Part shown: positions 47,517 through 61,584 of the stretch, one piece after another
Layout: each line of letters opens with the position of its first letter
How positions within the stretch are numbered: position 1 is the first letter of the stretch
NCBI RefSeq assembly: GCF_012489685.1
Contig: NC_080043.1
Location: forward strand, 83,468,292 to 83,532,291
Source of the DNA: Lotus japonicus
Lineage: Eukaryota > Streptophyta > Magnoliopsida > Fabales > Fabaceae
DNA: 64,000 nt
Direction of reading: 5' to 3'
Made by a program: the position numbers and the translations under genes
Notes under the pieces: model-generated
Told to the model about the DNA's origin: nothing
Databases searched by the model: none
What the model saw: only the letters and a program-made list of their open reading frames with translations

Positions 47517-48873
47517 TCAAGTGCATACGGCCTCCACTGAGAGTTTCTTCATGACATTTGGACATGGATCTCCTCCAAAAATTTCAGGGGCCACTGTCAC
47601 TGCACACTGGTTTTGTCCAACACAACTCTGCAATAATAATAAAGTGATTACTTAATAATCTACTAAGTAAAACTGAAAAAATAAGATCAATGTTTCTATG
47701 ATGTCAAAATTGTATTTGGCTAGCTTTTAAACAAGAAGTAATACCCTTTCAAAGGCATCATATGACTTGTGAGCATGACAGCTTCCTTCATGATAGTTGC
47801 CGCAAGACCCTACCGGAGTGCCGAAGCTAGCGAATTTGATTGATGAGATTTTTTGTCCTGGACCACATGACAAATGTGCTTTTGGTCTCACAGGTGCGCT
47901 GACTTTTCCAGAAGCTTGCATCTGATAACTTACAAGATTAGGCTGCCACTCATAAATATCAGCACAGGCACTATCTATATCCCTTCTAACCAAAGAGATC
48001 CCATTGGGATCCCCACCCAATTCCTCAAACACAACCAATAAGTTTCCAGTTGGCTTCAGCCATGAATGTGGAACATGGTACCTGAAATGATCAAGGCGGT
48101 AATTGAGTTTGTCGAGTGTCTATCACCAGCATTGACAAAAACTACAGAACAAGATAGATTATTTCTTACCAACGCTGAGAAGCCTCGCCGCAGTTACTTC
48201 CACATTTCTTCTCATGATAAGTTCCTGCATAGTTGCAGTAATCACAAGAACCGGATGCTTTATACGCTGGCCAGTAGCGACCGAGACTCTGTCCATTTAT
48301 CCACACTTGACCTTTGCCCATGCTTTCCATGTCTAAAGCCAACGGTGCAACTCCGGCCGGGGCATCAAAAGTAGTCTGCAATAATGTATAGTGAAGGTGT
48401 TACTTTAAGTCCAAACTTTCAACAAGTGCAGACTGAAAACATAAATGCTTTGTAACTTTTATAGGGCTTTAGAGGCACTATGATACTCACTTTGTACCAA
48501 GTCAATGGCTGCCTTCGGGAAACTAAATACCCTTGAATCCACTCAACAGAGGAACTCCCACTGAGAGAATGAAGACTCAAGGATTCACCTTTAAGACCAA
48601 TCTAAAAGAAGCAAACATTCACCTTCAATAAATCTCAATCAAATTGAAGCAAGCATAAAAAAGAGAGAAAGCATGGTGAATGTTCAAAGAACCTTGTATG
48701 ACCACTTCTGCCATGTTAAGTCCCTTCTCCCCTCATTGAGACCATTTAATGTAATTGGGCCAAGAACACCAGCATTCCATGTTTCAAAATGTGGACCAAC
48801 ATTCTGTATGTCAATGGCATGCAGCAAGTGAGTAATATAGTCATGTTCATCAGGCATACTTCATACTTATGAA

Positions 48874-48905
<32 letters not shown>

Positions 48906-51900
48906 ACAAACCGGAAGACCAACTGCAACACTTAGAAGGGAGATTTTGTTAACACCAGCTCTAAGCTTCACACCCTCACTAAAGGTTAGTTTGGGGAATT
49001 CTAAGCTTCCATATGCAGTGCCTGACGTAAAGAAGAAAAATAATAAGCTCAATGTATCAAAGATGAAGCTGAAGCTATTTGACAATTATTGGCTTCCAAA
49101 GTAAAAGTGTGTTTCAGACTGTTTAGAAAACAGAAAGGGGTAAAGGAAGAATGACAAAATGATCCATGGGGTTTCACACCACGTATTGGATTGAGTACGA
49201 GATCATGTCTTGTGATATATTGATTACATGCTATTATCTAATTCACTGAATTATGGAAATTTTACATCAACTACTTATAAGGTCCCCACACTAACTCTTG
49301 GATCTAACTGTGAAAACACAATTAGAGAAACGGAATAGTTGCAATATTCCTTAGGCAAGTAGTTGTTACTCACCAGATAGCTGACCATTGACAAAAACAT
49401 GCAAAGCATGCCCAGCAGATAATACTGTGAGAAAAGGATTCTTTCCATTCCTAAAAAATCCTTCATTGGGATTGATCACAACACTGCAACAAGATGAACA
49501 AGATAAGTATTTGATAAGAACCTTGGGAGAACCACACCACAAAAGCTAGCTGTTGTAGTTGGAGAGCCCAAGGCCTTATAAACCCCACATTAGAATCCCA
49601 TACTTCCAATGTGGGACTCAAGTCCCATACCTTGCAATGGGGTCCTAACATCCCACCACGCTCCGCAGCCCCGGCGCCCACGCGGGCTGGCTGTGCACTA
49701 GCCCCACGACTAGTCCCGGGCGAACACTGCAATGCCGGCGTCACCACCCGCGCCGCTCGTTTGCAGCTCAGAGACATGGTGGAAGGCTCTGATACCATTG
49801 ATAAGAACCTTGGGAGAACCACACCACAAAAGCTAGCTGTTGTAGTTGGAGAGCCCAAGGCCTTATAAACCCCACATTAGAATCCCATACTTCCAATGTG
49901 GGACTCAAGTCCCATACCTTGCAATGGGGTCCTAACAGTATTCAACAAGGAAAAAATCCAATTAATAAAATAAAAGGAGTAAGCAAACCAAAGAGTTATA
50001 TATCACTCACTCTGTGGAGTACCACAAGTAGTCAGATAAATCTCTGGTTGCATTTATCTGCTCCAACAGGCCAGTCACAGTGAAGGAACTATCATCAGTA
50101 GTGGTTGTCTCTTCATTAAATGATCTCCAAGAGAGTCCTCCATGAATAGGAACACGGGTCATCTTCATCTGTGTGCTTTGGGAACCAACCTGTAATGAAA
50201 ATTTGGAATCATCAATGATTGAAAAGTATATTGTTCTCTTATTGTAAATGAAACTTTTAGCCAAACAAGAGCATGTAAAGTTAAAGTTAAATATGACACC
50301 GAAAAACAATCATTCTTTCCCTTTTGTATATATTTTCATAAAACTGAAAAATTACAACTGCATAAGATTAAGCATCAACACAATTGTGTATACTTGGTCA
50401 AGCTTTTAGAGTAATAAAATCATCATCATAAGATATAACAAAGCCAGCTCTAGTCATCGGAAATAAAAATGTGTTCAGTATTTTCCTCACCCTTGCTGTG
50501 TTATAAACAGTGTGCTTGCAGTTAGGAAGAATGCTTATAGACCAAGGAGGTAAGTTGTAATGCTGATTCCCAAACACCACTGTTGCATAGGATTTTGGGT
50601 TGTAATTTGCAAGGAATGCAGCACAAGCTCCAGACTTTGATTTAAAAACATGGGCCTGTACATTAGTGATGAAAGTTAAAAGTTTATTCTAAAGACAAAG
50701 AATTATAAATTCCCAGATAACTGAATAAGTTATACCTCTCCATAGTTTCCAAGTCGAGTTACAGTGGGATCTCCAGAAACTAAAGCAGGTTCGCAAAGCT
50801 TTATTGCTCTGTGTAAATCCTTCAAATGACCCCACTTAGGTTGCTGGAGAAGTCCTGCACAGAGGAAGAAATAATATAACTCAAGATCATACATGGGATA
50901 CAATTAGAACTTTCCTTTTAATCAGGGGTCTGGCATATAAGTATGTATTACAATCCTTTGTGCATACCGTATTCATCAAGAGGTGCATCATAATCATAGC
51001 TCGTGGCAATAAAGGGTCCACCAGCAGTTCTACCAAAATTTGTTCCCCCATGATACTGAAATGAACAAAACATAAGGGCTTAGTTGAATGAAAAAGGCCA
51101 AAATCCCTCACTGAAATCAACAATATTTAAGTTACCATGTAATAATTGACAAATGATCCTCCTTTCTGTATGAATCTTGCAACTGAAAATGCCAAGTCCT
51201 CAGCTGGTCTATGAGGAACAGGACCTCCAAACTCAGTATACCTATAAGTTTGAAAAAAGGAATGTAGGCAATGAACATTCAGGCGACCCCTCTTAGATTG
51301 TACTTTTTCTTTGCTTAGGAAACCTAAGATGTAACAAGGCACTGAATCTAAGCTATAAATTTGTTATACCAGCCAGTCCAAGCTTCTGTCCACATCTTTG
51401 GTTTGTAAGCCTTATTTGGAGAGAAATAATCACAATAGAAGCCGTTGCAAGTGTTAATCTGCAAAGTTTAATGTTGGAATTAGAAGATGAAATATCATTA
51501 TCACCATTACTGAAAGTCAACGCAAAGGAACTGGTTTTACATGCAAATGCAATATTTCTTTAGTATATATAACATGCACAAGATTGACAAATGTCAGATT
51601 TTGAATTTTCACAAATGCAGTCAAGGCAATTTCACCGAAGTTATGATGCCCAATAGCAAGCCATTATAATATCAATAGTATTAAAATGACTGAACAGAGA
51701 CAGATCGCAACCATGCACAACTAGGATTAATTATTCATTTCCTGATTTTCTTCCATTAGCAATATGGACACAACATAGTGATTAGTACTAATTAGTATCC
51801 TCACCAAGGACAAAAAGCTAGACAGATTAGAGAACATGCCTGTAAAAGGTAAAAATGTTTCTATTGAAAAGGTAAATATCAACTGAACTTACAATAGGAT

Positions 51901-53143
51901 CAGGAGCATCATCTTGCTTGCACATAACCCATGGAACCCCAGTACCAAGTCCTATAGCCATACTTGCTGCCCACTGAGAGTAGGCTTTACCAGGAGAGCC
52001 GATTTCGTACTCCATAGGTCCATATTCATTTTCAATCTGAGCAAAAGAAAATTTACCTTCAATACATATCTCTGTATTAAGCAAGTAATTTGGGTTAAGC
52101 AAAAGGGTAGCTGCAAATTTCATCTACCTGGGATAGAATAATTGGACCACCCTGAGTCTCGTATAACCTTTCCGCCTTCATCATATTGACAATCTTGTTG
52201 GTAAACCTTTGCATTTGATACTTCATTACAGCAACATTAACAAAGTTAAAAAAATTGAGTTATTACTTATCAGAAGGTAAAGTGATAAAATTGTGAAGTA
52301 GATGAGATTTTTCACTGATTCATAAAGATATTAGAATGGGTGTTATCTAACCTTAAATGGCCCATTGTCTGTTCTGAAGCTGATACCTGGAACATACTTG
52401 AGCCACACAGGGAAACCACTGAAAAATGTATCAGCCAAAGCTGTTAAGAAATTCCAAAGTTCCCTTCTCACATTTATAATAGAAAATTCAAGTCTTTAAT
52501 TACCCAAAATTCCACTCAGCACAGACATAAGGACCAATTCTCAGGTGAACATAGAGGCCAGCTTGCTGCACCAGCTTTATGAACTTGACCAAATCATAGT
52601 TACCCTCAAAATAGTACTGCAGTAATCAAGAAACAGAAGAACATTGATTGATTATTTCTGGTTAGTGAACTGACAAAAAATGCATAGTTCAAGTTCAAAC
52701 ACTACAAGCAAAACAAGCAAGAAGCACTGTTCATTACCTTGCCCTGTGAAGGTTCATGACCATTCCAGAAAACATAAGTCTGAATCACATCCAAACCTCC
52801 TTCCTTAGCCTTTTGGATAAGATCTGGCCACATCTGAAAAAGCAACAAATGAACCCCAACTTTTAAGAATCATCCAAACATTTCTTTCAGAAAAAAAGGA
52901 AGAAACTTTAAGGTGCCCATTTGACAAAAAGGCAAAATGGAAACAACCCTTAAACACATTTCAGGGAAATACCTCAGGTGTACTTCTGGGGTAGTGAATG
53001 GACCCAGAAAGCAGTATCCTTCTTTGTCCATTGATGGTGATTGCTTTATGGTCATAGGACACAGAAGCTGCAGCATGACCAAGCAGAGAACATGCAAGCA
53101 CAAACAACACTAGCACATTCCATGTTTTGAGCTTGAAGCCCAT
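47517..53143 (-). CDS. BGAL1: GH35 beta-galactosidase, BGAL1-type with SUEL lectin domain, complete, 841 aa
   Basis: Apoplastic enzyme that removes terminal beta-D-galactose from cell-wall polysaccharides. Exons: 53143-52973, 52833-52738, 52616-52504, 52418-52352, 52220-52128, 52036-51893, 51458-51370, 51241-51136, 51055-50968, 50854-50736, 50655-50491, 50189-50011, 49483-49374, 49021-48912, 48803-48693, 48601-48491, 48375-48170, 48081-47745, 47627-47517; total 2526 nt. The signal peptide ([19 protein letters not shown]) ends near residue 27, then [20 protein letters not shown]. The GH35 signature [14 protein letters not shown] puts the acid/base Glu at 184; MWTEAWTGW puts the nucleophile at Glu253. 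The C-terminal SUEL galactose-lectin domain runs from about residue 762 ([10 protein letters not shown]...) to VCT at 841. All introns are GT-AG. The sequence follows Arabidopsis BGAL1 nearly end to end, but a closely related paralogue is possible. Intron 12 holds a TRIM element. Confidence 0.96.
48879..48905 (+). repeat. (GA)n microsatellite in a beta-galactosidase intron
   Basis: About 13 tandem GA units between exons 14 and 15, next to the splice donor of exon 14 (TC-rich on the sense strand). Confidence 0.85.
49512..49937 (-). mobile_element. TRIM retrotransposon (426 bp) with identical LTRs, in beta-galactosidase intron 12
   Basis: Two 139-bp direct repeats (49512-49650 and 49799-49937), identical base for base, enclose 148 bp. 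They have TG...CA ends (sense strand TGTTAGGACCCC to GGTTCTTATCA). The 5-bp target duplication GTATT flanks the element (49507-49511 and 49938-49942). Next to the right LTR, after one base, lies TGGTATCAGAGCC on the minus strand (49797-49785), the primer-binding site for initiator tRNA-Met. Before the other LTR is a purine-rich tract (GTGGTGGGA). There is no coding capacity, so it depends on other elements. The interior is strongly GC-rich. Confidence 0.93.
49785..49797 (-). other. TRIM primer-binding site
   Basis: TGGTATCAGAGCC, complementary to the 3' part of plant initiator tRNA-Met, one base inside the LTR. It fixes the TRIM orientation as minus. Confidence 0.85.
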
Positions 53144-53500
53144 GACAGCAATGAATGATATTGATGGTAATAAACCTTCTGTTCTGTTCCCTCAGCTTGG
53201 TAAAGCAGAAGTGGCCCAAACACACTTTATTGTATGTTTCAGCTCATAGAGAGAGAAATGCAAGCAGAGAGGGCTATGGTTGTCTCCAACCTTGTCTTGA
53301 TTGAAGGATAAAGAAATGGTGTGAAAGGAAGAACAAAAAGGTTGAAACTAGTATGAGAGAGTGAGGAACAGGGTTCTTCTTTTTGGGATTAAACTAAGCT
53401 TTTTTATGTGATGTTGTTGCAAAATGGAAGTGCTTTGCAGCTGCTTTTATAAACATTCAAGAGTGAGGAATGGATGGTCTTCTAGGATGGGTGTGGGACC
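53144..53500 (-). promoter_or_regulatory. Likely 5' UTR and promoter side of the beta-galactosidase gene
   Basis: The sense strand upstream of the ATG has a CT/GA-rich leader (53220-53420), then pyrimidine-rich sequence. I see no single convincing TATA, so exact sites are not called. Confidence 0.4.
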
Positions 53501-53946
53501 TACTTTTCAGAGAACTTTGGGACCTACACATTGTCCTTATTCCATCCAATCAAGTTCTTTTATTTAGGGGCTTTTTATTTATTTATTTCTTTTATTGCAC
53601 ACTGTAATTAATTAATTAATCAAGATAAATATGATTATTTCTTTTAAAACGGCATCTCCATAAAAGTTAATATCGAGCTAAAAATATCCACATCATAATA
53701 TGAGTGATTCTCGTAGTATAGTTTTTTCCTTCCACAACAATGGAGTTCGTGAGTAAATCTTGTTTAAAGAAAATTAAACATATACTACTTGATTGATTAA
53801 CGTGATTGATTCAGTAAGAAAAAAATAGTACTACTAACTCTCTTTTTTCTTTAAAGAAAAAGATTAACATTTTCTACCTACGACACCAAAGATATTCATG
53901 ATTATTTATGACATCCATATTTTTTTTTGAAACAGGCATCCATATA

Positions 53947-54212
53947 CTTTCTCCTCCGTTTTTAATGTTTTGTTGTTTTAACTTTTGGCCTAAATTTTAA
54001 ATTTTTTTGTTGTTTTACAAAATTAATACATTTTTTTCAATTTATTTCATGTATACCTTTATTTAATAATATATCTCTCACCTAGCACCTCTTATTTTCA
54101 CTAATCAAAATCGTAACAAGTTTTTACCAATAACTATTATTGTTTTTCTTTACTAATTACTATTAAACAATATACATAACCCTAAACAACAAAAGATTAG
54201 AGATAGACAAAG
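53947..54212. mobile_element. Degenerate Stowaway-type MITE
   Basis: The left end CTTTCTCCTCCGTTTTTAAT...TTTTGTTGTT and the right end, reverse-complemented, CTTTGTCTATCTCTAATCTT...TTGTTG are imperfect inverted repeats. TA flanks both ends (53945-53946 and 54213-54214). Confidence 0.55.
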
Positions 54213-54667
54213 TATATATTAGTAGTAGTATGAGTATTATTGTATAACCATGCAAAAGGGTCCAAAGGTGTGTTTTTCGAGTTTCGACCAATTAAACAAA
54301 ATTCAAACAGTAGCGGGATACTCGAGTTAAGGTGTGTTTGGCTGATTAATTAAAACACATTTTTTGTGATATTTTGAACTGAACGAGTAACGACAACAAG
54401 ATTCCCCACCGGATTTTACAAATGGAATGGAACAAATTTCCGCGCGGTCGGTTTTTAGTTTTTACATTGACATGTACCATAACTTCAATTTCATTTCCAC
54501 GCGCCTAGTGGAAACTGAACTGAACACTACGAAAATGAAAATTTATTCATTTTTATTTTACCTACAGATTCAATTCATGTATGAATAATGAAGCTAATTT
54601 GAAACCAAAAATTGTACTATGTACGAAGCTAATTAATTAGCTACTCGCTTTGGCCATGTTTTTTTTT

Positions 54668-54760
54668 AAATTGTTCTGGCTATTTTGAGTCCAATATCAC
54701 TATTCTGAGCTATTTTGAGTCCAATATGACTATTATGAGCAATTTTGAGTTGAGTATATT
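54668..54760 (+). repeat. Short tandem repeat, about 32-bp unit
   Basis: About three copies of GCTATTTTGAGTCCAATAT plus (C/G)ACTATT(C/A)TGA; the third copy is decayed. Confidence 0.7.
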
Positions 54761-54844
54761 ATTATGGATAATAAAGTTCTTCCTACAAAGTATTTAACGT
54801 AACTACATTTATAAGGAGTTAAATTCAAAACTACTATGTGCATG

Positions 54845-55130
54845 CTTGTTGGAACAGCAATACGAATACAAATCAAGAGTAGAGAGAAACACATGAAAGG
54901 TTTGTTCACGCAGTTCGGCTAAATTGCCTACATCTGTGACTATAAAGCAGTTATAGTTTCGTTTATTGATTCTCTTCTGAATACAATAATTAGGATTACA
55001 GTGTTACAAGCTTATATAGGGATACTAACGATCAAGTTTACAATAATACCCCACATGGGTATGCTACGCAGACCCCGGCCCATTGCCCCAATGACACTCT
55101 TTATGAGCCATACTCAACAATGCTTAAGCT
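54845..55130. mobile_element. LTR-retrotransposon-like fragment
   Basis: The block holds GGTTTGTTCACGCAGTTCGG and TATATAGGGATACTAA, text that recurs in plant LTRs. I cannot define both ends or a target duplication, so it is probably a truncated LTR. Confidence 0.35.
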
Positions 55131-55172
55131 AGAACAACTTTGTTTTGTTTTTTACACACTTAGTGGTAGCTA

Positions 55173-55179
55173 GCGATGA

Positions 55180-55231
<52 letters not shown>
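55173..55231 (+). repeat. (TA)n microsatellite
   Basis: About 28 uninterrupted TA dinucleotides; likely highly variable in length among individuals. Confidence 0.95.
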
Positions 55232-55235
<4 letters not shown>

Positions 55236-58200
55236 TATTGTTTAACCAATTTTAACTGAAGAATTTTCAAACATGTGAAATCCTAAGGAAAGTTAAACTA
55301 CCCAAAATCATATGCACATGTACTGAACTTTTTCTTCAAATTAGCTTATTTCATGTGAAGGATTTTTAAAAACAAGATTTCGTTAAATTAATCGACCAAA
55401 CATGAAACACTAACCATTTTTTATTTGTTTGGTGTGTACTAGTACAAGATTTGGCACAGCAACCTACAATAAATCAACCCCAGTGGGTAGTGGAGGTTGT
55501 TCATTCATTGCGCATCTTGCGGCAATTTGTTCAAGTCATTAATGACGACACAATAAAACTGAATATTTATTTATGTGATTTCATATTTGCACGACGTATT
55601 TTTGGTTGGGAGTTAGTAGCAGAGTTATTGATAACTAGTACTCTTGTTCAATGTTTTTAGTACTTAATTAATTGAATGCTGAAAAAGTTCCATTGAGTTC
55701 TAGTTATAGTCCATTGAGTTATATAAATTTCCATTAGTGGTATGGAATGAACAGAAAATAATACACTTAACTCTCTTTTCTAAATATTGAGTGTATGACT
55801 TCATTTTCTTAATCCTTCTTGCTTAAAATTTCTCGAAAAAATTGAATTATTTATTTATCATTCAGAATATTCTATAAAAATTAAATAACGATCTTGTAAG
55901 AAAGAGCAAGAAGCAACCTTTCACTATGAGAAATAAAAAAGGGATTGATTTTGATGGTTTACTTGCCGGGAGGAGAAAGGCCAAGAGAGAAGAAACAACA
56001 AACTTAGGTACTTTATGAACAAACTAGCTATATGCATTATGGATTTCCGTTACAACTTCCAAGTCCTCACACAAAGCAAAGAAAGAAGGCCATGCATGCA
56101 TGATGCACTCCTCTTCCACTCACTCCATGCATGATTGCCAAGCACCAACCTGGCAAGTGGCAACCTCACCTTCATCATCAACAACTATAAATTAAAGTGT
56201 ATCAAATAATTAAAATCTTAATGTTTGATAAGACATGAAATATATCCATATGTTCAGATTTATATATCAATGGGGTGTGTTTGACTTCTCTCACCTTGCT
56301 TGAGTGGCTTCTCTTTACTTATATAAAACAATTAGTTGTTTTACACCGTGTATACCTGAATTAGCGTTTGTCACAACAAATTTTGGTAACATTAATTAAA
56401 AGTGAGTTTAAAATCAAGTGGTTAATATTTGAATACTTGATTAGTTAAGGCAACTCGTGTTTCTAGTTATCTCAATTGAGCCATGGCAAATGAAAGTATA
56501 CACACGGAAAAATTTGAGGGATCAATTAAGGCTTCATAGCAATCACGCGTAGGACATGACCAGTGGTCTTGGCGAGCTTGCGCCTTTTACAGTTTATGTA
56601 TGTTTGACGGTCTTGGTGACCTCATGCACTTTTTGGCGATTTATGTATGTATGAACCGTTTTTAATTTAAGCACAAATCTTTGGATATTTAGAATGGGGG
56701 TTGCACACCTCTATAATAGGAAAAATAACATAAAGTAATAAGGATATGTTCACTTGAATACAAAAAGAGGCGGCTAGGTTTAGAACCGTAATTACAGAGG
56801 GCTTTCTAGCTTGGTCCCTACCACAGTTTTACGAGCGTAAATATATACATTTGTGAAAAAGTGAGCTTTATTGGTAATGTTATGAAAATCAGTTATAAAA
56901 TATTAGAATTAATTATATTTAACGCAGAAGTTACTTTCTCTAACTTCTACTAGATTTAATTGAGTATGGAATTAATTTTATAAAACAACTCTCAAATATT
57001 AATATATTTTGGTTTTCTCAACCAAAAACCAAACATAGTATAAGATGAAAACTCAAGTGTGGCTTTAGTGATCTATAAGTAACTATAAGTTGCTTATAAT
57101 AAAAAAGTAACTATAAGTTAAGGAATGCCTATGCTAATGCCCATTATAAAACTACTTAAACAATATATACTCATAATTTTTAAAAAAATACTATTGATTT
57201 TATACCTTAATTACCATAAAAAGTTTATTCAGAATGTCAATTTTATATATAAGAAAAATTGGGAGACCAGAATGCTCAGAATATCTATGATGTTAGTTGT
57301 TGCCAATGAATACGGATAAAATTTGCTTTTGAAGGAATGCAAAGCTAGCTAGCTAGCCAGATTAACTCCAAAAAACTTGATTCTTTGCAATGATTGAAAT
57401 ATTTTAAATGTGTGGGAAACTTCCCTAGCAGATCAACATGAAACATCCGGATGATGTGGGAGTATTTGATCAATACAGAGCATAGAAGGAAATCAATAAT
57501 GAGATTGTCGAACATTATTATATATAGGATTAAAGATGGAATTGTATTATTAAAGAATACCTAGCTACAAAAGGCGCGTATAAACAACTCATTAAAGTGA
57601 TGAGATCTAAGGACACATATCTTACAAGGAACTTGTTGTGCCCAATTACTCATGATGGCTTTTATATGTACCTAACTAATTTGATAGCTTTGCCCTTTAA
57701 TTGGAGGTGCTTTTAATTTAAAACTCAGCCTAAGCTGATATTTTTTTTGTTACAAGAGGAAAAAAGCATAAGCTGATATGTTAACAAGCTTAAAATATAC
57801 TGCTTAAAAAACCTATACAAACTACATAAAAAGAAGACCTTTAATAGTAAGAAAAGCACCCAGATCAGCATCATTATATGGAGAACATCGTTCTAAATTC
57901 TTTCTCTAAACTCGCGAATGGTTAGTAAACTTATTCTTTAAGGAAGCTCTATGCATTTAATTAATATTTTATACTGCCTAATGGGCAAGAGATGAATTTT
58001 CGACATTGATAAAGCAAACTAAAGAGCAGTAATCATTGTCATGTCCTTAATTAATTGAAAATGATGAAATCTCAGAGATTCAATAAAGGAGTTGTCCCAT
58101 ATAAGTGCTCGTGAATAAGGTCGCTTTCTTGCAACCTAGTGAAGGCAACTTCTCACGTAGTAAAAGTCTAATAATAAACGGCATTTATCTCTTTCACGTG

Positions 58201-61200
58201 TGTCTTTAAAGTTAAAAGTAGCTTTTCTCACTTCACAGCTGCCATGGCGTCTCATCCTTTGGTCATTAATTGAACACAAATTTGTTAAAAACATTGGAGT
58301 TGTCTAACACTCTAACTCTAACTTATCATATATTGAGGATCGAATTCTCATATATTAGCAAGAGTTAGTTTAATCATATCTCTAGTAAATGTAAGATTCT
58401 CAATACATAAAGTGAAGTTGTTAATTTTTTTATCAAAATTTAAAACCTAAACCATTTTAATTACATGTATCAAAATTTAAATAAATTTTTTTTCCCCGTA
58501 CAGATCTTGAGTCCACCTCTTATACGCAAGCATGCAACTCGACTAGTCTGTCAGTCTGCATCAATTTAGTCAATTTACACGAAATTTAATTGATCAACGT
58601 CAACTTTTGCATGTTCCTCATGTTTTGCTCACTAGTCACTAGCTAATTTCAAATTACGACAGAGAAGCATTGATAAATAAATAACTAGTTTTTCTTGTCA
58701 ATTAAAAGAAAATCAATTTACGTATATAAGCACTCTCCCAAATTACCGAGGATCTCGATCTGGGACCGTACGCATATATATGGATCAAAAGTCAAAGCAA
58801 CTTGGAAATAAAATAAAGGTTTTTTGATTAATTAGATGCTCTGTCTTCCACTAAAATCTTAATTTATTCTTTTGTTTGTCCATCCCTTTCGTTGTAACAG
58901 TGTTATTCTTAAGTTTTTATATTCAAGTTTCAGATATACTAACTTAATTAAGTTCCCCAACCTTAATTAATTACTGCCAAAGCAATAATAACACTCAAGT
59001 GTAGAGGTAATCAAGTCAATCAGATTAGATGTGATTAATTCATCAGTTCACTTCTAAACAAATGTGGACCCTTACTTAATTAGCCTAGCTCCCACATCAT
59101 ATTTTATCATGACCAGAGCCAGCTAACTGAGCTCTCATGCATCTCAAATATATCACAGATACACAGAAACTCCATTTGAAAGTTTAATTGATTAAATTAA
59201 CAAATCTGGTACCATGTCCATTGCCGGCGGTAAGACAGTAATGGGCATATGATACGCACGTTATACTTTAAATTGATGACAATCCAATTTTGTTAGCAAC
59301 AGTACTTATCTATAAAAACAGGAATTTGATACATGGGGTCTTTCTCATCTAGGTAATTTTCTAAGAAATTATATATCTCCTGCCAAATTATCACTAGCCT
59401 CTTGTAGCAAAATTTTAAGGATTAAAGGGTCATATAGTTGTATTATAAAATTTGTTTACACAAACATCTAATTAATTTCCACCAAATTAAAAAATATTTT
59501 ATTTGTTATTTCTATTAAAATTAAAATTGAATATAATTATCAAAGATGCAGCTTATGGCCTCCCATTGGGCCCATTATCTTTTATCCTGATTGTATGTAC
59601 TTACGGCCGTGCCCTTATCTACCACACTCATCTGTCGAGTAGCTATCTGCTAAGTGCTAACTAACTTCTACGGTCTTTTTTGGTAAACAATGCTAAAAGG
59701 AAAAGACTTCTACGGTCTTTAAATTAAAATACTTACTTTTCCAAAAAAAAAAACTAAGAATATTTGTCCTGTCTCAAAATTTGTAAATTCTTGTACAAAT
59801 ATAAGAGAAAGTTTGAAAGATGATCGAATGGGGGAAATAAAGTACCAAAATAAAAAATTATGTAGGATTGGACTATGATATCACCCCTCTACCTTTCATT
59901 TGTTTTCCGAATCTTTCTCTTATATAATATGATATGCTATTAGAACAAGTAATTCATTTAATAGAGGCTGCATATAGTCCATTATTTATCTTATATTAAT
60001 ATGATGAATCATCCATTCAAAAAAAAATGATGAATCATATAAAAAAATGAGTCATTCATTAATTAACTTTGAAAAATTAATCTCTTAATACTACACCAAA
60101 AGGAATAGGGTAGCTGCCCAATGACACTTTAAATAAGTGCGTGAATTACCCTAATTCGTTTATTTCTTCACGCTTTGTTCTCCGCGTATCACTTTTTTTG
60201 CTCTTAGCCCTACTCTCCTCCATCGTTGTTGCATCGTCATTGCTCTGCTTCACTATTGTTGCGCCGTCATTGGTGTGCCATCATTGATGTGTCGTCATGG
60301 CAAGTTGATGCACACAAGTTTGTGGTGGGTTTTTTTTTTAAACGTTTGCAAGTTGTAGAGCATCATCAATCAAACAATTTAGTAGAGTTGCTACTTCTAA
60401 TTTTATATTCTTCTTTACTATTATCTATAATATCATGTCATCTGCACCACTTTAATCAACTATACTAACTTTTTACTTCAACCCAACAACTCTAAAAAGT
60501 TTCTTGAATGGACTCAACAATCAACCCCACACCCTTATCATGCATTGAAATAATATTATTTTCCAAAAGAAACCATTTTATGAGAATTGGCGACAAATTT
60601 AATTGTTTGTCAAAGTGAGGAGCTGAGCAACTCATTTATACAATGGTGAGAGAAATTTGAGAAAAGAGAAAATGTCACTAAACAACTCAATCTTAAAGAC
60701 CGATGCAAATGCCCTTATAAATCACCACAAAAATGAAAATGTTGAAAATTAAGTTGTTGAATTCCGATAGTCGATAGATATATCTACGGATCACCGATCG
60801 CCGTGGTTGTAACTTTTATGATCTAAGGAGCGTACAGAACGGAATGAAGCTTATGAGAGACCAAACCAAACTTTTGAGATGAAAGGTGAAAATGGATGGC
60901 TTATAGCTGAAAATTTAGAAACTGAAACTAGCTTAAAAGGATGAGTTTGCCACACATACATATACTAATTGAGTAATTGTGGCCCTGTACCTTATCCTCA
61001 GCTCCCCGGCTCTCCTTCAGTCACCATCACCGGTCATCGGATTTGGTAGGGCATTTATAAATATTATATTTAACGATTTTATCCAACACAACATGCATGG
61101 TCTGTAGTGTTCCCTTTAATGTCTGGGCATAAAAGAGCATGCGTGGGACAAATGATAAAGAAGAACCAATAGCAACTCTCCTATCCATGTTCAAATTAAT

Positions 61201-61584
61201 TGAGTTTAGATTGAATTGGACTATATTTAACCCCCGCTGGATCTAATTAACACAATGCCTAAACTCATGGGTTTAATTGGGTTGTTTTACCAATTAAGGG
61301 AACAGTTAATTGCATCAATCATTCCTCCATTTTAAAACGTTTATTATTTTCTGCTATACTTTTTCATAGGACAGTACTGTTGCGAAAGAAAAATGAAAAA
61401 TCCATCGGGCGTTACGTCTTGTTTTGCAATAATAGTAGGGTTTGATAGAGACTATTAAATTAAGGCATGAACTAAATTAAATTATGTTAATTAGAGGGTT
61501 TTAAAAATCTCAAATGAGCTAAGTATTTTTTGGAACATCAGAAAGATAAGTATTAATCATAGAGATTTATTGCCCAAATATATA

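Noticed and set aside
49463..49868. Open frames on both strands around the TRIM element (131 and 85 codons)
   Set aside because: They run through the LTRs, the primer site and a real beta-galactosidase intron; there is no similarity to any protein.
56560..56660. Imperfect duplication around GGTCTTGG(C/T)GA
   Set aside because: Short and diverged, with no structure beyond two partial copies.
60080..60140. ACTACACCAAAAGGAATAGG as a CACTA transposon end
   Set aside because: Only one end is seen and no partner inverted end or 3-bp duplication could be found nearby.
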